This document shows, piece after piece, positions 21,789-31,940 of a stretch of 64,000 nt of DNA. Under the pieces are notes generated by a model, which did no database searches, was not told where the DNA came from, and saw nothing but the letters and a program-made list of their open reading frames with translations. Positions within the stretch are counted from its first letter, which is position 1; every line of letters starts with the position of its first letter. Position numbers and translations under genes: made by a program. This stretch comes from Naegleria lovaniensis (Eukaryota; Heterolobosea; Eutetramitea; Acrasida; Naegleriidae). Where the stretch lies: positions 558,001-622,000 of the forward strand of contig NW_025407837.1 of NCBI RefSeq assembly GCF_003324165.1, in the 5' to 3' direction.

Positions 21789-22913
21789 ATGAACACACAA
21801 AATCAACAACACGACAACAACAACCCTAACACGATGACCAACAACAATGAGCATCCACTGCTCTGTGCAGACTACATTTACCATATACTCAAATATTTGG
21901 ATGCCAAATTTATTTTTGGAGTTTGTGTGAGAGTGGCAAAGGAATGGAATGAAGTTGCTACACTCTGCTCTCAACTCCCTTTGAGCCTCTCTGAGCGCAT
22001 TACACCCGATAACCTCCAGTCGGTGGTTCAATCCATAATACCAAACAATAATTTGCGCCACCTAAAGAGATTACATTTGGAGGGTGAACAGAACGTTCGG
22101 ATTACCCTTGAACAGTTGACAGCCATCACCAACAGTTATCAACATTTAACTTCACTAACCATAACTAAAAGTTACATCATCCCCCAAGGTGCCAAATGTA
22201 TAGCCAACTGTAAAGCCTTGAACAATTTAACTTATTTAGATTTGAGTGACAACGTGATTGCAGATGACGGCGTAGAATTTATTGTCTCAAGCCCTCATTT
22301 GAAGCTTTTACGTCATCTAAATGTGAGCAGCAACTACATTAAGTCAAAGGGTTGTCAAGCGATTACCGAAAGTGAACATTTGAAAAGCTTGGAACATTTA
22401 GATCTAGCTAATAACTTTGATAGTGAGCAGGGAGATGAATGCGCAAAAATCTTAGCCTCAGTTAAAACCTCGTGTAATTTAAAAAGACTCAATTTGAATA
22501 GCAATAGCATTGGAGCCAAAGGTACCGAGCACATTGCCAAGAGTGACAAGTTGACCATTAATTTAACTAATTTAGATTTGAGTGAGAATTTGATTGAAGA
22601 CAAGGGAGTCCAACACCTTGCTGGGAGCAACAATTTGAAAGGTTTACGTTCACTCAATGTGAGAGGCAACTGTATTTCCAATGTAGGCGTAGAATCGATT
22701 GCTAAGAGTGTTCATCTCAACGAATTGGTCGATTTAAATTTGAGTGACAATTCAGACATTGACAATGATGCAGCTATCTGTATATTATACAGTCGAACAC
22801 TGTGTCGCTTAAGGCAACTGAACTTCACTAGTACTGGAGTGACTGAGGAAATGCAGGTTATATTCTTCAAGATTTTGCAAACAAGAAAAAGAACTCGCGT
22901 AAAGATTGAATAA
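21789..22913 (+). CDS. F-box-like leucine-rich repeat protein (RNI-type)
   Basis: 375 aa from ATG 21789 (MNTQNQQHDN). Residues ~25-60 (LLCADYIYHILKYLDAKF then VCVRVAKEWNEVA) have the F-box pattern of a short helix, a Leu-Asp turn and a conserved W. After it come about seven ribonuclease-inhibitor-type LRRs with units such as LTYLDLSDNVIADDGVEFI, the G-V/G-A-K pattern giving helical convex faces. F-box proteins link substrates to SCF ubiquitin ligases through Skp1; Naegleria-type genomes carry many such F-box/LRR genes, so a specific substrate cannot be inferred. No introns. Confidence 0.75.
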   Translation: MNTQNQQHDNNNPNTMTNNNEHPLLCADYIYHILKYLDAKFIFGVCVRVAKEWNEVATLCSQLPLSLSERITPDNLQSVVQSIIPNNNLRHLKRLHLEGEQNVRITLEQLTAITNSYQHLTSLTITKSYIIPQGAKCIANCKALNNLTYLDLSDNVIADDGVEFIVSSPHLKLLRHLNVSSNYIKSKGCQAITESEHLKSLEHLDLANNFDSEQGDECAKILASVKTSCNLKRLNLNSNSIGAKGTEHIAKSDKLTINLTNLDLSENLIEDKGVQHLAGSNNLKGLRSLNVRGNCISNVGVESIAKSVHLNELVDLNLSDNSDIDNDAAICILYSRTLCRLRQLNFTSTGVTEEMQVIFFKILQTRKRTRVKIE

Positions 22914-23025
22914 ATATTATTTGAAGTCTTTACAAATGATGGTGGCATGACAACTTGCTGTTGTTTTGATAATCCAAATTGTTGTTGAAAATGCTGTCGA
23001 AAATTGATTCCATTATTTAAAAAAA

Positions 23026-23472
23026 ATGACGCAATTAGGGAAGAGGCTCTTTTATTTGTTCCGACACAAGTATGAAGTCTATCCTTCTCTCTTTGAAGAT
23101 CACAGCATCCGAAGACTCCGGAATAGACATGATTACAGATTTTTGTTTGAAGGATTTATTCCGAAAACGTTATTGTGTTGGAGCGTTGCCTTCTTGTTAG
23201 CAATTTGGGAGCGACACAAGATTGAGAAAAAGTGGGACACTACTCCTGGAGCTTTTCCCGATATTAAATATCCTGAACTTTATCGCCCCTATGTGAGAGA
23301 CGAAACAAAACATTTATATTTACCAACCGCTTTGAATGAAGAAGATTTGATCGTTTCCCTTGAAAAAAATCGAGAAAAATTGAAAACTGTTGCCCAAGTG
23401 CAACAAGAGAAAACAACCATGTTGGAAAAGTTTAAGAGGACCAGAGAATTTGGTAAACAGCCGGAGGAGTAG
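23026..23472 (+). CDS. Hypothetical small single-pass membrane protein
   Basis: 148 aa; ATG 23026 follows a run of eight A. One hydrophobic segment (KTLLCWSVAFLLAIWERH) near residues 47-64 is flanked by basic residues on the N-terminal side (RRLRNRHDYR), and the C-terminal half is charged with a likely coiled coil. The layout recalls accessory subunits of mitochondrial inner-membrane complexes, but I see no family signature, so the function is unknown. It is convergent with Wee1 across 177 bp. Confidence 0.6.
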   Translation: MTQLGKRLFYLFRHKYEVYPSLFEDHSIRRLRNRHDYRFLFEGFIPKTLLCWSVAFLLAIWERHKIEKKWDTTPGAFPDIKYPELYRPYVRDETKHLYLPTALNEEDLIVSLEKNREKLKTVAQVQQEKTTMLEKFKRTREFGKQPEE

Positions 23473-23649
23473 TGTGTTCATGTGGTTTGTGAGTGTCTTA
23501 GACAACATGTTCAAAATGATCCACACGATTGACAATGATTTAATTCACAAAGATAGTTTTTTAAAACAAAGGCCTCAAAGTAATCACGTTAAGTCGAATG
23601 GAGACGATTCAATTGCCTGAAAATTTTGCTAAATAATTGCACAACAATT

Positions 23650-26334
23650 TTAATGTGAATTTCTTTCCAATTCTTCAATTTTTCTTCGTAAAACAGCTTC
23701 CTGTTCCTTCAATTTGATAATGACATTTTGTTGATGTTGAATGGTCTGAATGAGTTCATTCTCTGTCAACTTTTGTTGAGCGAAAATGGGATGCTGCAAC
23801 AAATGATAGGCAGATGGTCTTCTTAATGGATCAATATGCATCAGAGAAAGTAGAACCTCTTTGAACATGTTCGAATAATGCATGGGTAAATCTTTTAAAT
23901 TACCATTTCTAATGTCATGCCATTCAGCACCGTTTGTAGGCAAAGATCTTCCAATTGCACATTCGTAGATTGTGGCACCAAGAGAAAAAATGTCAGCCTT
24001 AGTCAAATCAATATTTCCATTTTCGTTGCCCAATAATTCTTTTGCAAGATATCGAGAATCACCTTCCATAACATCCTGTAGAGTCTCCAATGAACTGGCT
24101 GCAAGACCCAAATCTCCAATTTTGTATCTGGGCTTGTCCTCCTCAGCACAAGTAATATAAATATTGTCAGGTTTTAAATCGAGATGAACAATATTTTGTC
24201 CGTGCATTTGCATGAGCCCAGAAGCAAGTTGTCTCATCAGGTCAATCAAAGCCATCTCCGTAAATACATGCTTGCCAACTCTTCTGGCTAAAGAACCACC
24301 TTCACAAAGCTCAGTTTGTAAAAATAAACTAAATTGAGGAAGCTTTCCTTCAATCCAGCAACTATAATATCTTACAAGGTATGGATTATCTACAAGGGTT
24401 GCAAGAGCTTGAACTTCTTTGAGAATCTTGTCCTTATCTTTGGAGCCTTTGATTTTTCTCTTCATCGTTTTGATCGCATAACACATGCCATCGAATCTAT
24501 TCTTGGCTTTCGTGACCTTACCAAAACATCCATCTCCTAGAACTCCTAGCTCTTCAAACTCTTCCAAATATCTAGAAAAGTACACTTCGAAAATTGGATC
24601 CACTTCACTCACATTATGTGAAGCATCTGTAACTTCTGATTGTCTCTTCTTTTTAGAAGATTTTTTCACAGTCGAGGTGAGCCTGCCTTGAAGGTACGAA
24701 GAAGTATTCTTGTCATCATTGATGGAAAAGAAGTCATCTTCAGGTTTTGTCTTTTTAAAATTACGCTCAGGAGAAAATGGATTTTCATGCACTTCTTCAG
24801 TGACGTTTAAGCGACCTGGAACCAATTGAATATTTAACATGGAAGGAGAGGTGGTTTGAGAGAGAGTAGCTCTAGGTGGTGTGGAAGGTTGCATTTGACT
24901 TTGCATATCATTGAAATCTTCCAGAGATGCATTGTCGTCATCACTGAGCATTCCATCTGAGCCATCCACAATAGCATCATAATCAAAATCGGATACTGAT
25001 TTACAAGAGTGGAAAATATCTTGAGGTGTGGTGGAGGATTTTCCTAGGATTGGAGATGTGGCAGGATTGTGTTTGGTCAGACGTTTGGACTCGGCTAGAC
25101 TTTGAAAAAACGAGCTTGTTGCTTGTTGAGAAGATGAATTGCTGAAAAGAATGGGTGAAGGAGGTGTTGTCTCAATAATTGGAGTTTCCAAAGCTTGATT
25201 GGAAACAGTAGGACTTGCAAACCAATTCATTGAGGCCATTGGTGAAGCTGTTGAGGCAGCAGTACTCTGTTTGATGGTACTTGGAGGTGGACGCGTGGCA
25301 ATATGGTTGTTTGTTGGAGAAGTAAAATCGTCACCAGACAAATCCATATAACTTGTAACTTTTTTACAGGGAGGAGGAACTACTTTAGAATCAGGAGAAG
25401 AAGAGGAGCTTGCAGATGGAGGCATCATGGTTTGTTCATCAAAATTGAAATTGGGAGTGCCACCCAACAGTGAATGCTTTCCACTACTATGATGATGACT
25501 ACTCACACTGCTGTAACCACTGGTTGAACTTTTTGTGCTGACAGGACTTTGAATGGCATCAAATGGTCTCTTCTTACTGAGACCAGGAGGTGTCAATTCA
25601 TCATCATCCTCATCATTCTTTTGAGCCAATAGTACAAAATTTGGTTTTGCATTGCTTCTATTGGCAAAGGATGATGAGTGTTGTTGTTGTTTGTGTGAAG
25701 AATTCTTATTGACCATGGGACTTATGAGAGAAAAGTCACGGTGAGCTTTTGAATGCTGTTGAGGTTTGATAGAAGGCGGTGTTGGTTCCATAAACAACAT
25801 GTTTGGATTGGCAGTAGTAGTACTTGTAGTGGTGAAGGTAGAAACAGGAGCAAGTGGAGATCTATTGTTGTTGATATGGAAAGGAGTCTTGGATGGTGTG
25901 GGTTGAATCTTAAACCGATTGGGTCTGCTTGATGATTGATGAGCCGAATGATGCTTGAAGTGAACAGGTGAGCGAATGACAAACTTGTTTTCATCACCGC
26001 TATCACTCTCCTCACTCTCTGAATCAAACAAGGGTGTTTTAAGGCTTGAAGATTTTGTGTTGGTATTGGGTTTGAGAGTGGTTGTAGCTGGAGTTTTGGT
26101 TGGAGTAGGAGGACAGAGTTTTGGAGTTGAGAAGATGTTATCATTGAAATGAAAGCCAGGGCCTTCTGTGGGAGTACATGGTGATTGCTCACCACCATTA
26201 CCAGTATCACCAAATGCTCGTTGATGATCTCCAAAACCGACAGCAGTTGGTGGCTCTTGAGAATCGGAGGTATCCAAGTTCTCAAAGAGTTGTTTCATAA
26301 TGGGTTGAACAAATACTCGTTTAGCCTTCATCAT
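23650..26334 (-). CDS. WEE1: Wee1-family inhibitory kinase
   Basis: 894 aa, no introns, start ATG at 26334. The first ~600 residues are disordered, rich in Ser/Pro/Thr, with many SP and TP sites (STPKLCPPTPTKTP), the expected pattern for CDK-phosphorylated regulation. The kinase domain has VLGDGCFGKV, YAIKTMKRK, HLDLKPDNIYI, GDLGLAA in place of DFG, and EGDSRYLAKELL, the Wee1/Myt1 hallmark. It ends with a coiled-coil tail (IIKLKEQEAVLRRKIEELE). Wee1 kinases phosphorylate the inhibitory Tyr of CDK1 and delay mitosis. The lack of a membrane segment favours Wee1 over Myt1. Confidence 0.92.
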   Translation of the reverse strand: MMKAKRVFVQPIMKQLFENLDTSDSQEPPTAVGFGDHQRAFGDTGNGGEQSPCTPTEGPGFHFNDNIFSTPKLCPPTPTKTPATTTLKPNTNTKSSSLKTPLFDSESEESDSGDENKFVIRSPVHFKHHSAHQSSSRPNRFKIQPTPSKTPFHINNNRSPLAPVSTFTTTSTTTANPNMLFMEPTPPSIKPQQHSKAHRDFSLISPMVNKNSSHKQQQHSSSFANRSNAKPNFVLLAQKNDEDDDELTPPGLSKKRPFDAIQSPVSTKSSTSGYSSVSSHHHSSGKHSLLGGTPNFNFDEQTMMPPSASSSSSPDSKVVPPPCKKVTSYMDLSGDDFTSPTNNHIATRPPPSTIKQSTAASTASPMASMNWFASPTVSNQALETPIIETTPPSPILFSNSSSQQATSSFFQSLAESKRLTKHNPATSPILGKSSTTPQDIFHSCKSVSDFDYDAIVDGSDGMLSDDDNASLEDFNDMQSQMQPSTPPRATLSQTTSPSMLNIQLVPGRLNVTEEVHENPFSPERNFKKTKPEDDFFSINDDKNTSSYLQGRLTSTVKKSSKKKRQSEVTDASHNVSEVDPIFEVYFSRYLEEFEELGVLGDGCFGKVTKAKNRFDGMCYAIKTMKRKIKGSKDKDKILKEVQALATLVDNPYLVRYYSCWIEGKLPQFSLFLQTELCEGGSLARRVGKHVFTEMALIDLMRQLASGLMQMHGQNIVHLDLKPDNIYITCAEEDKPRYKIGDLGLAASSLETLQDVMEGDSRYLAKELLGNENGNIDLTKADIFSLGATIYECAIGRSLPTNGAEWHDIRNGNLKDLPMHYSNMFKEVLLSLMHIDPLRRPSAYHLLQHPIFAQQKLTENELIQTIQHQQNVIIKLKEQEAVLRRKIEELERNSH

Positions 26335-27100
26335 GTGTGCGTATTTTGGGAAGGATGGAGCCAGTGATGATGATGATATGGGTTCTTCTTGATGAGCTAG
26401 CTTTTAATGACGATGTGTGAGATGAATTCTGGGTTGAAACCTCTGATATAATTTCCAAGGTATCGGGTGGTAAGGGCTTTCACTATGATGTGATGATTAA
26501 TAGTTCCACAAGGCACTCGCAATGTGGAAATGTGTCCTCTTCTCTGCTGAATCAACAACGCAACGGTAATAACAGCCGGTTGATCAGGCAATTTTTTTGG
26601 ATGTGAAAAATAAAAAATTTGGCGGGCTTGACCAGCGGCAAATGTGGCCGTTAAATTTAAATTTTATTAAATATTTATTACAATTACTTTTCAACGAGCA
26701 TTGTACTATTATATACGATTATTACACCACTTAAAGGTGGTATTTTCTTAATTTTGTAACTATTTAACAAGAAATTGTTTACCATCGTTGCTTGAATCAT
26801 TTGACATCGTTGAATAGCAAACAAGTAGAGGAAAAGGGTTACGAAGGTGTTTAGTATATTCCCAAAAGCGAACGTTTGATGAATTTGATTTCTTTCCGTT
26901 TGTGTTGTTTCATTGCCCAAAGTTCGCTTCCCAATGCGGGACCTATGTTCAAACTCTTTTAGAAGACGTCCTTTCAGGCGAAAAAGAATAAACTTTTTTT
27001 GTGTCATTAAGGATGTAACACTCCATTAGGATTTGTTCATAGTCACAGCAAATCCTTAAATTGAAAATCTCACAACTTCAAAAACAACTTGAAAAAAAAA
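26335..27100. other. Intergenic region between Wee1 and the DUF4116 gene
   Basis: 766 bp holding the promoters of the divergent Wee1 and DUF4116 genes. Two minus-strand frames (26397-26591, no ATG; 26684-27007, ATG at 27007, 107 aa) are open but show no recognisable motif or compositional coding signal, so I do not call them. A very AT-rich block lies at 26640-26690. Confidence 0.45.
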
Positions 27101-28919
27101 ATGGCCAATCAGCGGATGATTCTTTTTGATTTTTCAAATTCTTTTTTTCATGTAATGATGAACGTTCCAATCCACACACCCTAAGGAATTGGATCATTAT
27201 CATTTGCATGCCATTCGAGGATTGGAATTGTGGATGAAAAATAAATTCACATTACAACAACAGGGGAAAACAAAATGGCTCTTAAATCGAGAATTAAAAT
27301 ATGAAAAATTCTTTCCAGTAGAATTTATGAATGACCAACAATTCGTGTTGAATCACATTAAAAAGTATGGTTATGGTCTGCAATTTGCTTCTTCGAAATT
27401 ACAAGAACAGAGAGATGTTGTGATGCAAGCACTTCACAATGCATCAGAATTTGCATCAGAGTCTTGTACACAATTGTCATTTGCAAGTGCATCTGTTAGA
27501 AATGATCGAGAAGTGGTATTAACAGCCATTAAGCAACATGATCATGCATTACAAGCTGCCTCAAAAGAACTTCTTCAAAGCCGAGAATTTGTATTGGATG
27601 CAGTTCGACTCAATGGAGATGCTTTGAAGTATGTTCCTAGCTCTCTTCGAACGGACAGAGAAATTATTTTAACTGCAATGAAGCAAAATGGGGCATTGAA
27701 CGCTGTGATCAGAGATCTAAGATCAGACCATGAAATAATTTTGGAAGCAATCAAAAAGAATAAGAATGCACATTCATCAATTCCTAGTCATTTATCATCA
27801 GCTCAGAAATTGTTGTTGAAAGCGGTCAAATTAATGATTCCGGAATTTGCATCTTTAGAACGGCTTGATTATTCAAACAAGGAAATGATGATTAAGGTTT
27901 TTCAGGAATTTCCATTACCTTACCAATTTATATTCAAAAAATTGAACAGTAATAAGGACTTTATGTTACACGCAGTTAGGAATAATGGTTTGGCATTGAA
28001 ATTTGCCTCCGACTGTCTGAAAAGAGACAAGGAAGTTGCTCTTGCAGCTGTTTCCCATGATGGCTGTGCATTGGAGTTTGTGTCTTTTGAATTACGAGCA
28101 GACAAGGAGATTGTATTAGCTGCTGTCCATCAAAATTGCTATTCTCTTGTTCATGCATCCTATGAGATGAAGCTTGATAAAGAGGTTGTTTTAACTGCAG
28201 TGCGAAAATATGGTGATGCACTTGATTATGCTTCAGACGAGTTAAAGAAGGACAAGGAAGTTGTTTTAACTGCAGTGAGCCAATATGGTAGTGCTCTTGA
28301 ATTTGCCTCCGATGAATTGAAGAAGGATAAGGAAGTTGTTTTAACTGCAGTGAGACAATATGGTAATGCACTTGAATTTGCAGATGACCATTTGAAACGT
28401 GATCCGCAAGTTGCATTAGCAGCCATCCAACAAAAGATGCCAGCACTAGCCTATGTTCATGAAGAGTTATTACGGGATGAACAATTCTTGTTAGAGGCAA
28501 TTAAGATGGGATGTAATATCTTGTTTGCATTTGTTCCGAGAGAAATTTCGAGTAACAAGGAATTTGTACGACGGGCCATGAAACAAAACTGCATGGCTAC
28601 CATTCAGTCCTGTTGGTCGGTTTATAAGCAAGTGTCAGACAAGGATATCATGTTAGAAGCAGTGAAGAATAATGGATATTCATTGAGCTATGCAAGTGAA
28701 GAATTACAACAAGATCCAGAACTTGTTTGGGAAGCTCTCAATAATAATGGATATACTTTGAACAAGTACAGTGATGAATTATATCAAGAAAGAATGAAAC
28801 AATGTTATTATGGAGCTTATTTAGGAACAATGGAGAAGTGTTCTCAATCATGGTGCCTTTTTAAAATCATAAAGAATGCGAAACTGCCGGTTGGGATCAA
28901 CAATAAATATATCAAATAG
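27101..28919 (+). CDS. DUF4116 repeat protein
   Basis: Almost the whole protein is built of ~25-residue units of the form LKxDKEVVLTAVxxxGxALEFASDE, the DUF4116 repeat that is expanded in Naegleria and some other protists and bacteria. About 20 units are visible. The function of the domain is unknown; the units look like paired helices forming a solenoid. The main frame is open from 27186 but has no ATG until 27226. An upstream ATG after a run of nine A at 27101 (MANQRMILFDF) can be joined in phase by removing a 34-nt GT-AG segment, 27152-27185; this intron is very short and uncertain. If it is wrong, translation would start at 27226. Confidence 0.8.
28185..28409 (+). repeat. 75-bp tandem repeat inside the DUF4116 gene
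   Basis: The 18-bp word GTTGTTTTAACTGCAGTG recurs exactly at 28185, 28260 and 28335, a 75-bp period matching one 25-residue protein unit. Sequence between copies is also very similar, so these units are recent duplications within the coding region. Confidence 0.85.
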
Positions 28920-29004
28920 AAAGGTTTTCAGGTGAAAAAACATCACCCTAACGCCATTTCTTGTTTAGAATGAGCCATTGGTATGACACAAATCACATTC
29001 TACT

Positions 29005-31652
29005 TTATTGCTTGTGCTTCTTTTGAGGTGGACCAACATGATGCAATGTGGATGGATCCATCATGGCTTGCTGTTGTGGTGGAGGTTGTATGGAAGCAGT
29101 CGGTAACGGATACGCCTGTTGTTGAGCCACATACATATTTCCACCCACATTCGCTCCTGGTGGTGGCCCGTGATAATTCACAGAGTATTGAGGTGGTGGT
29201 GGCTGAATGGTGCTAGGCATGGCAGTTGGCAAGTAGCCCATTGGTGGAGTTTGCTGTTGAACTGGGAGGGTTGCATGATGATGACCTACAGGCAAATGAT
29301 GCTGCTGTGGCGGACCAGCAGTATAGGGATATTGAGGATTTGACACTCCTCCACTCTCCATGAATACTGGCTGGCCAGACAACATTTGAGGAGGTTGTGC
29401 TTGAAGAGTTGGTTGGTGATGCAAGTGTTGTGTATGATGAACGGTTGGAAGAAGAATTTGGTGTTGCTGCTGTTGTTGTGCCTGGAGAGGAAGTGTTGGT
29501 TGAGCTTGTTGTTGTTGTTGGGCATGATGGAAATGTTGTTGTTGTTGTTGTTGGAGATTCCTGATGGTGGCTAGGTCTTGTTTAACACTTTCAAAATATT
29601 GTGGATCTTTGGGTGGTTTCAGTTTAACCTTTGGATCCTTGTCTAGCTGTGAATATAGCTCCTTCATGACGCAATTTGCTTTCAGTAATTGTTCTTGTGT
29701 CTCGATAGAGGTTTCAGTTTGTAACAACTCATAATTGCTATCAACACATTCCATCAAGAATTTTTTCAAGGTTTCCACAATATAGGGATTGTGGAAAACC
29801 TGTGAAATGTATCTCAACTTTTCACATTCATTGGTCACTAGGTCTGTTTTTTTCGGCAAGTTTTTGATATTTCTTTGAATTTTTCCAAAATCATTGGAGA
29901 GTGTTTCATTCTTTTGAAAAGGTATGACAACCGAAGTCTTACTTTGTTTAAGGTCATAATTGTAGGATTTAAGGTTCACGTTTTTTGTGAATAAATCAAA
30001 ATGCTCTCCAGAGACAGGAATGTCCCACGAATTTGCATGAGCCATCTCTTCGACCATTTGACCTACTCCATTGCAAAGCCATGGATACGCTAAATTATTG
30101 CATGCAAGCTGCGCTTTGGGTATACTTCTCGAATACTTGTCACTTTGGGCAACTTCTAAGAGCTCGTTAAAAACTCCTAGAATGAGAGAAGAGGAGTCAC
30201 CATCATTGCAAGCGGTAATGTAAGCAAAGCGTTCTGGCATACCACCCAAACTCACAATGGCACAAATTCTTTTTGGTTCGTTACTCGAAGACGATTGTTC
30301 ATCGCTTCCATCGCCTCCCATATTGTTCGCTGTAGGAGGTGGGGGAGGAATATTCAATTGTCGTCCTTTCAGTAACGTTTGATGTAAGAGTTGATAAAAC
30401 GAGGCTGGAGCTTCATCTGCTTTGCAAGCATCTGCCTTAATAATCTTTTTGTGCTTTCCGTAGAGAGTTTCTCGATCTCGTCTTGAAACACGAACGCCAT
30501 ACGCTTGCTCCGTCTCGTCAGGATTCAGTGGTAAAATAGTGTGCTTGGAGATGCATTTGGGAGAGGAGAGTTCTGTACCTGGAATGAAACCTACAATATT
30601 GAGAATGGGAGGAACATGACATGAGGATCTCTCGCTTGCAGTGCTACTAAATGAGGTGTCATTGAGCACGAGTGTGGGATGAAGACCTTGTTGCTGTCTA
30701 TCAAACAGCCACATGACAAGATTTGGATCAGGATGCAACTCAATGGGAGATACAAGATGTCCAAAAACCAAATATCCACTGTACTTGTCATAGTGCTTCT
30801 TAATAAACTCATTAATGATGGACTCATCGGGAACAATGGGATTTTGTTGGTTAGTACTGCTCAAATTGGCACTCGATGACACAAAGTAGCAATGGCCTTC
30901 ATATAATTTCGAAAGTTGTTTGAGAGAATTATTGACATGCGCTTCTGGAATGCTCTTATGGGCAGAATTGGTTTCTTCTTTCATTCTGGTTCCAATTTTT
31001 GGTGCTTGTGAAATTGTGTAATGTAATTTTGAAGTGGAGAAAATATGTAACTTGACAGGAAAAGGAGGTCGTATCTTAAACATTTCATCTGTTGATAGTT
31101 CGGTATATTCCGTGAAAATAATAATCTGAGTATGAGTGTGAATTCCTAGGGTTTCTTCAATGTTTTTAAAACACGAAACAAGTCCATTCATAATTATATT
31201 GGATGATTGTGTACCTGCATTTTCTACATGTTGAAAATTAATTTGATCGATTTTTGCACAAATTTCATTGGTATCTTTGGAAAATGGAGCCACCACTTTC
31301 AACTCTTGACCATCATAGGATAATAAATCAATTTCCTCCAATTTGTGATTGGCATGTATCCGATGAACAACTCTTGTGGCATCTATGAGATATTTAAAAA
31401 TTGTTATTAATTGTTAATTATTCATAAGATTAATAATTTTTAAAAAATAAGATTTTGTTGCGTTATCAATACAGAGTTGAACGATCGGATCAAAAAAATA
31501 ATCATCATCACATAACGTTATGTGTGGATCGCAAGTCATCAACCCATAATCATGAATCCATAGCAAAACCTACAATTTTTCAAAACATGGGCACAATTCA
31601 CGACCGATGGTGTTACCGATTGAACGGAAAAGAACAAGAGCACTGTGGGCAT
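29005..31652 (-). CDS. INTS14: Integrator subunit 14-like VWA protein with Gln-rich tail, 2 exons
   Basis: Exon 1 31574-31652 and exon 2 29005-31382, donor GTAGGT, give 818 aa. The N-terminus MPTVLLFFSVQSVTPSV lines up with human INTS14 (recalled as MPTVVVMDVSLSMTRPV), and HANHKLEEIDLLSYDGQ, IVGFIPGTELSSPKCIS and IKNLPKKTDL match later INTS14 blocks. INTS14 pairs with INTS10/INTS13 in the Integrator complex, which processes snRNAs and ends promoter-paused transcription (known in animals). The VWA metal site D-x-S-x-S is not kept. The last ~180 residues are Gln/Pro/His-rich with long CAA/CAG runs, absent in the animal protein. Upstream spacer to the divergent receptor gene is 288 bp. Confidence 0.68.
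29400..29560 (-). repeat. Poly-Gln-coding microsatellite-like tract
   Basis: Repeated CAA/CAG (TTG/TTGCTG on the plus strand) coding for runs of Gln mixed with His and Pro in the tail of the INTS14-like protein. Such tracts are length-variable and prion-like in composition. Confidence 0.7.
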
Positions 31653-31940
31653 TTTTCTTGGTGATGAAATTATTCAATGATGAAATCTTAGTCAGGGAAA
31701 GAGAAGAAAAATTGATTACCAAAACCAACCATTTCACGACTTTCAAGTGCTTCATCCAACGCTCTCTATCTGGCCAAATTTGGTCATATAGAACGGTGGT
31801 CTGTTCCTTCCAAAGTTCCCGATAAAAAAACCAACGCCCCTACATATCCTTAATCGAACACGCCTACCCCTGCTCATCCTCTCCACCCAAGTTTAAGAAA
31901 AAGCACATTCCTTCATCATTATTGTTTTTATTTCTGATTG

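Noticed and set aside
25722-26285. 187-aa frame overlapping Wee1 on the same strand
   Set aside because: A shadow frame of the low-complexity Wee1 N-terminus.
26397-26591. 64-aa minus-strand frame upstream of Wee1
   Set aside because: No ATG and no join to Wee1 in phase that I could support.
26684-27007. 107-aa minus-strand frame with ATG and a hydrophobic patch
   Set aside because: No A-run context, no family signal and biased AT-rich composition; left as uncalled.
28185-28409. Evenly spaced repeats considered as a CRISPR-like array
   Set aside because: The repeat and spacer lengths match one protein unit, the frame is open throughout, and the genome is eukaryotic.
27976-28500. 174-aa antisense frame in the DUF4116 gene
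   Set aside because: Repeats reflect the 75-bp coding repeat on the other strand.
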